A DNA stretch of 64,000 bases from Lucifuga dentata (Eukaryota; Chordata; Actinopteri; Ophidiiformes; Bythitidae). The notes beneath the pieces were generated by a model that saw only the letters and a program-made list of their open reading frames with translations, had not been told where the DNA came from and did no database searches. Below are positions 46,501 to 56,700 of this stretch, one piece after another. A program made the position numbers and the translations under genes. Numbering within the stretch: position 1 is the first letter of the stretch; every line of letters begins with the position of its first letter. The stretch lies in NCBI GenBank assembly GCA_014773175.1, contig VXCM01000408.1, positions 403,825-467,824 of the forward strand. Reading direction: 5' to 3'.

Positions 46501-49500
46501 TGCTGTCATGTTTAGAAAGACTGAAAATCCTCCTCCCATTCTTGCTATATTGTTGACTAGCTCGGCTTTTTGGGACAAAGGAAAAATAGATTTTTCTGCA
46601 TGTGTGTTAAACAGCAGGATTTAATTTTTTGAAGAAAAAAAGTCTAAGTTTTCTCCACACACACTGTTCGGGACTTGTACAACAACATTCCAAACAGGAG
46701 TGCAGCTTGTGAAGAAAAGGCTTCTCTCTCTCTCGCTCTCTCTATTAGGTACATGATATTCATATGCTGTTCATTCACTTCTATTTTTCAGTGTCTATAG
46801 AGCTACACTTGGTTAAGCAACTTGACTGTATTAAAATAGATTAGAATGTTGGTTTCAGGCTTTGGGAGAGTTTATGAGAACTATTCCCAAGTTTCCTCAG
46901 CCACAAAATATGAATAAAGACATATATATGCTTTTAGACTGAGCAGTATTCCACTTCAAACAAGCAGGATTTAATTTTCTAATTTTTTGAGCTTGTATAA
47001 AGAAATTTTTCTGTATTCTCTACACATTGTATATTATTTCATACAAACAGATATCTGATCCAAATACATGGCTTTTTTCATATACAACAAATACATGATT
47101 ATAGGTTTAGAATAAACATTCTGTGGCTGAAAAATGTATGGGGTGCAATCAACAAACCATAAGCTGTTGTATTTTGGATATCAATGTATGTAGTCAGTCA
47201 TTAATCAGATGTTCAGTTTGATTTCCAGCAGCGTGGGGAATCTCTTCCTGTTCCTCTGCACCCCCTCCCCCTCTGGACTCCTCCTACATGTCTGTTAGCC
47301 CCACCTTTAGTTCTTTCACTCCAGTACTCTCAGCTTCAGCACGTGTACTGACGCGTGCACATGGCTGTGGCGTGTGAAGTGGGGAGAGATTTAAAGACAC
47401 GCAACTCCACACACTTCTCTCCCTCTCTCCTCGTACTGTTTTGACCCTGTTGCACATGAATAACTGGAATGAATGCTGGACACTGCAGTACACAGATCAC
47501 ATGCCAAACTAAACCAACAGTCTTTATCACAGCTAGGAGGTTGACTCATCAAAAAAGCTCACTCTTTCGTTGCTTTCTGCACCTCTCTAAGTCTTTTATT
47601 TCTCAACATCTCCCTGCTGTTGATCCTACCATAAAGCACAGCCTGAAAGAACTGGATTTTAACACTCCACCATAGTATGGTGGAGGGTTAAATTTCAATC
47701 ACTGTTAAACAGCCATTCCTAACCTGACTTTATCAAGCTGACGTTGCATTTAGATCCCTGTGACTTTATCTCCTGGCTGCAGTTTGACCCCACAGGACAG
47801 AAAAGTGCTCGGTCACTACAGTGTTTGTTATAAACTCAAAGGGGACAACTAAAATGCTGAATCACTAGCCCATGGGAACATTATTAGAACACCACATAAC
47901 CTTGATTACATTTCATACATTATTGAATTGTAGGGCTAATAGCCTCATCAGTGGCAGGGGACAATTTGTCTCCTTGAGCTTCTCAACTCTGCAAAGTCTG
48001 CAGAACCCTCTTTCAGGATATTGCCATTTTGAGCTGATCAGGACAAACCTTGACTAGTGACATGCAGTGCTAAAATGCTATGTCATCAACTGTCCTTAGT
48101 TATTTTTTTTCATTTGGTCTACTGTTCATCTAGTTTGTCAATATCAAAATGGTCTATGTCTGTAAACTCACCATGCGGATAGTCTGTTCCTCCTGCTAGG
48201 CTCTGTGGCTGAGCCACTTCCAAACCAATGAGTGAAGGGGAGGAAGAGGTAGAGGGTGAAGAGGAAGAAGAGCAGGATGGGGATGGAGATGGTAGGCACT
48301 GGGAGCTCTGGTTGGGCACAGCTGACTGGGAGCTCTGTGAGGGGATCTGGGCTGAGCTGGAGCTGTTATTGTTGTGGATATTGCCCATTCCATTTTCAGT
48401 CAAAAACTCCTCCAAGTCCATATATTGAAGCTGGAAGAGGCCCCCGTCTGCAGGCAGGGTGCGATCCCACAAGTGAGGCCCAAAGAACTGGCTGAAATTT
48501 CCTCCTCCATTTCCACCACCACCTCCACAGCCATTACTACTGCCTATTCCACTTCCATTCCGCATGGAGCATGCTCCCACGGACTCCTCATCCAGGTCTG
48601 GAGATCTGTCTTTGTCTACTATAAAAAACACAATCATTATTAGATCACGATGAAGATCATGAAGAATACTTTAGAAGTGTCAGATTACTTCAACTGAATT
48701 CAATGCTCAACAGAGTTATGTTACCAAAAGGTTTACATAAGATATTTTGCCAGATATTCTGGCAAATTGTTAACATCAACTCGCCATATTTGTGCAGAAG
48801 TAATGGGAGTGACAGGTGTACCCATCAGATGCACTTCTGCAAATTCTCTTTATCAGTCTGCCTCTCATACACACACACAAGTACACACTAACAGATGGAC
48901 CAGATGGTAGCTGAATTGCAGCTTTAAGCAAGAGCTGAAACCAATTTATTGTCAAAACTTAAATGTAAGCTCCTGAACAAATCTCACAATAGCTGAAGCT
49001 ACATTTTTCTCAGCAAATAACCAGAATACAAGCCTGCACAGTATCACAACTAAGCCCAAACATGTTATTGCTCATTGTAATCTAGATCCTAATGTGAAGT
49101 CACAGCTGGGATTATGATCCAGGTGGATACTTGTCAGGTTCCATGACAGGGTCACGTGCAAAGCTGCAGAGTATGGTTGGAAATCTGATGCTACAATATA
49201 TTACAAACAAAAAGACTGCTCCATAACAATGTTACATATTTGTATTATAATATTTTCAATATCACAGCAGCATTGGGTGGGAAAGTCATGCACTGCCACT
49301 GAATTTCACTGAAAGACTGAGTTAGGTACCATCTACAAAGTAAGAGGCTGCTGCACATTCAGCAGCAGCATCATCACTGTAACATATCATTAATTCATCA
49401 AATGAAAGAGCTTCTCACCTTTCACATCACAGGGGCTTTTTAAACGCTGGTCTCCTTTTATGGGGTGCTGCAGGAGGGATTTCAGACCCGCCATAGAGGT

Positions 49501-49608
49501 GAGGTGTCCCCCAGTCAGTGAGCCTGCAGACTGAGTACAACTTCCAAACTGTGGACTGGCACCAGCAGGGAGGTCTGGGGTTGGAAGCTGGGAGAGCTGC
49601 CTGGACAT
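43298..49608 (-). CDS. dbp: D-box binding PAR bZIP transcription factor
   Basis: Four coding exons, 49419-49608, 48172-48618, 44602-44867 and 43298-43513, join in phase to 372 aa. The last exon encodes the basic region and zipper ([19 protein letters not shown], then [20 protein letters not shown]). The [13 protein letters not shown] form is the DBP version; TEF and HLF have YWARRRKNN-type sequences. The PAR segment ([20 protein letters not shown]) lies at about 275-300. A conserved activation segment (HLWDRTLP, then [16 protein letters not shown]) is at about 112-140. GLKSLLQ near the N-terminus also resembles DBP. DBP is a nuclear factor binding RTTAYGTAAY D-boxes and is driven by CLOCK:BMAL1 through E-boxes. 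The frame stays open upstream of the chosen ATG to the acceptor at 49638, so an alternative upstream start exon is possible. Confidence 0.93.
45429..45438. promoter_or_regulatory. dbp: Perfect PAR bZIP (D-box) site in dbp intron
   Basis: GTTATGTAAC is an exact, palindromic match to the PAR bZIP consensus RTTAYGTAAY. It lies in the intron between the activation exon and the PAR exon of dbp. Function is inferred. Confidence 0.45.
49153..49158. promoter_or_regulatory. dbp: E-box CACGTG in first dbp intron after the ATG
   Basis: CACGTG lies between coding exons 49419-49608 and 48172-48618. Mammalian Dbp carries intronic E-boxes bound by CLOCK:BMAL1; the role here is inferred. Confidence 0.4.
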
Positions 49609-50199
49609 CCTGGACCAGATGGGGTCACAGAAAGACACCTGGAGCACTGAAGAGGCGAATAACACTGACCAGAGTATCTACCAATAGGACAAGTATGCTG
49701 ATGACTGTGTGTGAGACAGGGAGGGAGGGAGAGGGAGAGAGAGGGACAGAGAGGGAGGGGGGATAGAGTTTTAGAAGTGCCCATGGAAAACAGGCTACCA
49801 TTGTATTGTAATTATGAGCATTCTCTTAATATGGTAATTTCAGAATATTCGTTAAAAACTTCAAATAAAACAAGAACTCATGCAATTTTTACCTTTTATC
49901 TCAAGAAGGTTTGCTTAATTCCATGCAGAAATATTTTCATCGAAGTATTCCATGGCAGATGGCGGTGTTATAAACGTTGTATATAAATACAGCTGTTGTT
50001 ATTAGCGGAGGAACAATAACGCAATCTAAATAAAAATCCTCTCTAGAAAAACACTCAGTAATAAATGCCAAAGCGACGCGAACAGAAGTACAAAAATAGT
50101 CCGAGATACTCGTCCGCAATTCAGAAACGAGAACTAAAATAGTTGCAAAGCAAGTCTCCGGTAAAACAAAATAACCGAATGGAAACAGTGCGTGTATAA

Positions 50200-51130
50200 A
50201 AAACACACACACACGTCGGGAGCTGAGCGTGTGTTGGTCAGATGACAACTTGTATTGCTGTTTCTCTCCTGTGCTGTCTCGCTCTGCTTTCCAACGGGGG
50301 GGGGGGNAGGAGGAGGAGGAGGAGACGTTTCCTCTTTCTCTGGCTGTACTTTTCAGTATCCGGTGGATCCAGTCACGGGCGCACGGGCTTGGCTCTGTGT
50401 TCAGGCCCGCGCGGCGTCCACGTCCGACAGCACGATCTCTCAGATGGAACAGACACGGGCAGTTCACGTGACGTCACATCTAGCAGAACAAGCCACCGCG
50501 CGTGAGCAGCGGGGCGGGCTTCACGTCTCAAGTCTCTGTTATTATTTATGGGACACACCTACCCTCGTGCCACACCTCGAGGAGACAAGGCGCGCCACAA
50601 ATAGTTTGTTTTGTTTCACAAGTACAAACACATGGAAGTTTTATTTAATGGCGTGTCTATTAACTGCAGTAATAAAAATATGAAGTAGTTGTTTCTAAGT
50701 AAAATGAGGAGTGGAATATTAGTTTTATGCACATGTGGTTCAAAACCTGGGCCGTGTCTATAAGAGAACAGTTTCCTTTCTGTAAGCAGGTAGTGCAGCA
50801 TAGCTCTTCCATTTTCCTAGTAATCCATAGAAAACGTGAGTGTGTGCCCTTTTTCAGGCGAAGGGAATGTTTCAGCACGTTGCCTCCCGGCGTACAATAG
50901 CTGTTCCAGCTCACGTGTCAATGCCACGCCAAGCTGAAAGCCTGTCCGCTCCTCGCTCGGGCTCCGATTGGCTTTGGAAACATGTCGCTCCGCCCACGAA
51001 AAGAGCCTATTGGGCAGAACTAGGTCGATTACCACGCCCCCACAGATCCCCCCCGTGCATGCCATAGCCGCGTGAGATCAGTTCCAAAACACTAAAAGCG
51101 CGAGGCTGGCTCAGTCTACTGCAAAACATC
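50200..51130 (-). promoter_or_regulatory. dbp: CpG-rich dbp promoter region
   Basis: A CpG-dense stretch in otherwise AT-rich DNA. It contains the E-box/CRE at 50465-50476, a second E-box at 50912-50917, a GC box near 50511 and CCAAT-type ATTGG boxes near 50967 and 51009. A poly-G run with an N at 50307 marks an assembly join. The exact transcription start was not determined. Confidence 0.6.
50465..50476. promoter_or_regulatory. dbp: Overlapping E-box and CRE in the dbp promoter
   Basis: The sequence CACGTGACGTCA contains a perfect E-box (50465-50470) sharing two bases with a perfect full CRE TGACGTCA (50469-50476). A GC box (GGGGCGGG) lies at 50511-50518. The E-box is the CLOCK:BMAL1 site and the full CRE binds CREB. 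The position, about 860 bases upstream of the start codon, fits a proximal promoter or first exon. Confidence 0.6.
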
Positions 51131-52131
51131 TCTCGCTGCAGGAAATCAGCTTTTTAATTTGTCCGAAAATAGATAAACACGATGGAGGCTTTGGTCATCA
51201 TTTAGCAATTAATTTGTAGTTAATGTCGATTTTATGCAGAATGTAACTTACTATGCCGTGAACTTAGACTAGGGGTGAAGTGAGGGTTTTCTGATCCCAA
51301 AAACATACTGTCCTGGGACACCCATTGGTTTTAATGAAGTGATCTTACTAGAATTTCTATGGGTCTTTTCCAAAGACCCAATCCTTTTTTTGACCATGTA
51401 AACTCGAGAGTTCAATTCAAATACTTATCTGAAGAGTTTCTGATGAAAAGTGTTCATCAGTGTATTCTAATTACAAATATCTTCATCAGTTTGCAAATAC
51501 TACTGAGGTAAACACACCTGTAACACCTAGTTAGTTGTTTACTGTAAGTCTTAATATTAAAATACCCGTCCATCTATTTGTGTGATAGCAGCTTTTTTTT
51601 TTTTTTTTTTTNTTTTTTTTTTTTTTTTTGTAATGTGAGGAGTTAAATATTTGAATTGCAGACTGCACCTTTAAGTATTTTTCATGTGTTTGCATGAACA
51701 AAAAACTCAATCAACCTCAATGCAAACCCACACATCACTCAAACCTGTTAAACTCACTCCATCCTTAGCAGAACTTGGTATTATTGTCAGTGTTATAAAA
51801 TATTTCTTCTATGTATAGTTCTTATATACAACTTGCATGTATCCTATCCTTAATGGTCACTCTTAATCCCAGTGCAATATTCAGTCATTTTTCATTTCCT
51901 ACCACTAAATTCATTACAACTGAATGATGGTTAAGCAATGTATTTACTATGTGGTATGAATGTGCTAGTACACAGCAGACACTGTTCATAGACTGTACAA
52001 CATTCAGCCTCTAGTGTGCACTTCCTATCAGTGTGAGGTTCATGTGACTGCTATACTCATCCACACCAGCATAGTTGTCTAAATGAGTAGCTTACTGCCA
52101 TCTAGTGGAACTAGATGAGGAGCCACAGCCA
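51131..52131. other. Intergenic between dbp and znf865
   Basis: No exon recognised. A poly-T run with one N lies at 51593-51629. Confidence 0.6.
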
Positions 52132-52137
52132 TTTATT
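52132..52137 (-). terminator. znf865: Candidate poly(A) signal of znf865
   Basis: AATAAA on the minus strand about 1.6 kb past the stop codon at 53712. Inferred. Confidence 0.35.
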
Positions 52138-53711
52138 TCTTTGATAGTAGTCATACTGTATTTTGTGATTTGTAAACACTGAAAACAATTGACTGGTCTA
52201 AAGTCATCTGGCCAATAACATTGGTGGGCCTAAGTACTTTAATGGAATTTATTAGTATACCTCCTACATACTTCAATCCATTTAATCCACAGAGTGATAT
52301 TAACTTCACACAAGACATGGACCTAAAAATAATTCTAAACTTCAATACTGACTTTGGCAACAGTTACAGCTTACTTATATTAGCTAATTAGCCATTTATA
52401 GCATGTTCTGGATATTGTAGGGTTTACCTCTGAACAAGAAATAAAAGGAAAACAAATGATTACACTTAAGGTTTAATTCAATGCTGAAATATATAATCAA
52501 CTACTGACTTTTCAGTAAATAAGGTGATAGAAATCTAAAACTATCATTTTGATTTTTAGATGAAAAGAAAACAAGGCTTGACAGGGGTATGAATATTTCT
52601 TAAGTAAATAAAGTGGCAAAATATAGTTTAAAGTTATTTTCCTTTAGAAGAAAAAACAAGCGTGACAATAATATGATTGCAACTCAGCAAAAATTAGTAA
52701 AAGGAAGAAGAGATTAAGTATAAGATTGGCATGTAGACTGATTGGGTTACACACATAAATACATGGAATATTACATTTGCCTCTATAATGATAGGTCCTT
52801 GTCTTTAACACACCATGAAGTACTGTAGAAATAATCACTGCTAAAAAGAGCATACAAATAACATGAGATAAACACGTGTTACAGTCCACTTGTTTAACAT
52901 TTTGTCAATCTCTTGGTATAAAAGCTAAGAATAATATCTCAAATAAATGAAACAAAGAATATAATGAGCAAGGCTTTTTGTAATTATCTTCATTTTGGCA
53001 GGAGAGAAATCCCTGTTACTGCTAATTACCAGTAATGTTTACTATAAGTGATCAAATCACTAGGGAATATTGAGCAACTTTCAAATCAATTTTACACTAC
53101 AAACTTTTGGGGATATACTGAATAAACCATCACATACTGTAGGAGTGAATTCACAACCTCAGCAAAAAACTGACCAGCGAACAAACATGCACTGACAAAC
53201 TATCAACAAATGTCTCTGTCCCCATGTCCCTACTCCTAATAAATGCACTTTACAGTTTAAAAAATCCTCAGAGCCTCTAAGTGAACAGCAACAAGACAAA
53301 ATACACAGCAGACATTTATCATACAGCAAGAGGTGTAGGGGTGCTTATAAAGATATGGACACGAGAGATACATTAGTAGATCATGTCACCTAAACTTGTC
53401 TAGTAACTGCACAGTGTCAGCCAAGCATAGTGTCAATGCACTTAAGGGGTTAATGATCCTAAGGAAACAGTCACATAACGTGACATCTTCCAATATAATT
53501 TGGAAGTATTTCTGGTGGTATTTTTTTATAGGATGCTCTACAGTAGTTGTTAACACACTCATTCTAATAGTCAGCAGAGTAAATGTCAACACAGACATCA
53601 GGCAAATTCTCCTAAAGGCAGCAGATGCCTTTTAAGTCTCTCTTTCTCAATTTCCTATTTAAGAAGTAAAACAGTCCTCTTGTATGTCTTTCTTTTCAGA
53701 TACCAGAATGC
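52138..53711 (-). other. znf865: Probable 3' UTR of znf865
   Basis: AT-rich sequence without coding potential lying directly downstream of the znf865 stop codon. The UTR assignment is inferred from position. Confidence 0.4.
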
Positions 53712-56700
53712 TCAGTATCTGTATGGTCCCTGTAGGGATGGCAACTCCTCCTGACCCTCACGGTTCCATCTCTCTCCTGGTCTCTTTGAAATCTTCAGGC
53801 TGATAGTAGTGCGACGCTGCAGTCCTTTAGCCCTGCGTCGGCAGAATACCTTGTGTCTTCGAAGAAGTGTAGCATTCCAGAAGCAGGCCGGGCAGCGTCG
53901 GCAGGAAAAAGTCCCTCTGGCTCGATGGGAAGCCCGATGGATGAAGGCTGCCAAAGGCCTGTGAGACTGCTTCCCACACACACTGCACCTTAGTCGCTCC
54001 TGAGTGGTCTTGACATTTTGTGGGTGGTTAATTGCCATGTGGATGAGCAGCCCCGCTTTACGGGAAAACACAGAATTAGGACATATGGGACAACCAAAGC
54101 GTTTCACAGGGACTTTGAGAGACGACAGGATCTGCAGCTTCATCCCACCAGTGTTGACAAGCTTATAGCCACCTCCACCTGACCCTCCTCCTCGCCTAAT
54201 TGTCAAGCGAAGGGAGCCTTCTTTTTTCTTTAGTTGCCCTTTTATTGAACAACTTATCTTTCTCTTCCTTTTGCTTCCATCAAATCTGATTAAACTGGAA
54301 GATTCCCATTTATTTCTGCTCCATTCTCTCCTGTTGGACTTTTTTTTTTTCTTCTTATGTCGCCTCATTTCATCGTGTGAAAACTGGATGCTGCAGTCAT
54401 GGTGTTCATGGGACTGGGTACCTGACTGGTGATGAAGATGATGATGTGAGTGATGATGGTGATGAAGATGATGATGCTCAGTGGAGGGCAGTTCCGTAAG
54501 GGGCTGAAACGGAGCTGTGGTATGAAGTGTACGACTACGTGATCCTGCTGGATATATATGCTCCCCTTTCACCCCTGCAGGGGAATGTGGATGCTGGGGA
54601 GGCATGATTGTAGAGTTTGGAGGCAGCGGTTGTGAGAAAGATGGGGCAGTAGAGGTTGAGGATTGAGCTGCTGCGGCATCATAAAAAAGAGGAGAATAAC
54701 CAGCTGGTGGTTGTGGGGGTGCCTGTTGGTGGCTATGAATGACAACACTAAGACTCTGCCCTCCGTGGCCTTCTGTGGAAGGAGCCATCTGTAACAAGGC
54801 ATTTGTGGCAGCCTCACTCTCTGACACAGACTGACCAACATCACCCCCACCTCTGTTGTCTCCAGACCCAGTGCTACCCTCTTGTGGGTTAGACTGCTCA
54901 TTGCGGGTTATCCCATGCTGAGACTGCCTATGTCGAGTGAGGCTATTGGCGTACGCAAAGGCTTTCCCGCATACCTCACAACAGAAGAGCTTTTCACCAC
55001 CACCTTCATGAACTGTCTGGTGATGAGCAGTCAGATGGAAGTGATGGCGGAACGACTTCCAACATATAGCACAGGTGTAAAGTCGGGGAGGGGGTGGAGG
55101 CTGAGGCTGAGGCTGGGGGTTAGAGTCTTGAGGCTTGATGTCTTGAGCATACGAGTAATAGGAAGAGGTGGTTGGTGCTTGATTCTGGCTCCTGTCTTGG
55201 GCCACACTACACTGAGGGTTTGGGTTAAAGCTGTTAAGGTTCTCTGCAGCTGGTGTTGTCGGTACCTCTTCCATCTCCCCTTTCTGGTGGAGTTTACTGT
55301 GTCTCCTGAGACTCTGGGAGTAGCCAAACTCCTTCCCACAAATGCGGCACTTGTAGTTTTTTGCCCCAGAGTGGACTGTTTGATGTTTGCTGAGGTGAAA
55401 AGCTTCTCGGAAATACTTTCCACAAACACTGCAGTGATGGGGTTTCTCTCCAGTATGGATGCGGTCATGCCTGCGCAGGGTTTCACGCCGTGCAAATCCT
55501 TTACCACAGACACTGCAGAGATGAGGCCGTGGGAGCCCACCAGGTCCCATTCTGGGGGTGTATTGTCTGCGTTTGGGGGGCTGACCACCAGCTGCAGGAT
55601 CTTTCTTAGCTCTCGGTTTGCGTGGACGTTTTGGTTTGGCAGCAGGATTCTGTGGGTTACTGCTCAGAGACTCCTGGTTTACACCACTCCTGAAATTCTT
55701 ATCAATACCAGATGTTGATGAAGGTGATCCCAAAGGACCTAAACCAAGACCACCTAGGAGCCCTCCTATGATGTCTCCCCTATCATCTCCTCTGTTTCCG
55801 CTGTGACTAGCTGCTGTTATAGCAGAGATAGCATTATTGACAGAGCTCGTGACATCATCCTCTGAATCATCCAGTAGAGAAGAGAGGGGCAGGTGGGGCT
55901 GCTGCTGCGGATGGTGATGCTGGTTGTGGCTCTGGTTGTGGCTCTGTGAGTGAGGATGCAGTGTTGGGGCCAAAGGTGCCTTTCTTAGAGCTGGGCCGGC
56001 CATCCCACTTCCACAGGGGGAGGCACCAGAGTAGCATGGAGATGGATTACCTTGAGAACGGTGATCATCATGGTAGCCTGTGTAACGATTCCGAGAGTAG
56101 TCAGTGGGGTATTTACCATCTGTTCTGTCCCTGTCATTTGAATTCCCTCCCCTTGCAGACTGAAACAGACCATCACAACCTAAACTTGATTTTGGTTCTC
56201 CTTCCCCCACAATAATTACACCATCTTCTTCCTCAGTTTTCCCATAAATAACACTTCTACTCTGAAAAGTTCCCCCTCCACCATCACCTTCTCCTCCCCC
56301 TCCCCTGACTCTGTCCTCACCATCAGTTCCTGCCTTGGTGCCCCGTTGTTTAGGTCCCCTACCTGGTTTGCCGCAGGTGCCTGAGGCAGCATGGTTGAGT
56401 AGAGATGTGCTTTCACGGAAGGCACGACCACAGGCAGGACACCGGAATGGCTTTTCCTCATGAATCTTCTCATGGCGTGTCAGTGACTCTCTACGATTAA
56501 AAGCCCGAGAACAGGTGGGGCAGCCATATGGGCGGGCTGAAGAGTGTATTACACCGTGTTGCAGGAGGTGCCCTTTTTTCTTAAAGCCTTTGCCACAATC
56601 AGGGCAATGAAAGATTTTGTCTGGGCTAGGACAAGAATTGGATGAGGGCTGGGAAGTTTCTTGGGTGGAATGGGGAAGGGTTGGGTCAGATTCTGCTTTG

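Noticed and set aside
43298..49608. Reading the PAR bZIP gene as tef or hlf
   Set aside because: The basic region has the DBP-specific [13 protein letters not shown] and ISVRAAYLE wording, and the neighbours match human 19q13.
54882..55718. 278-aa open frame on the plus strand
   Set aside because: It is antisense to the finger region of znf865; conserved finger codons on the other strand explain its openness.
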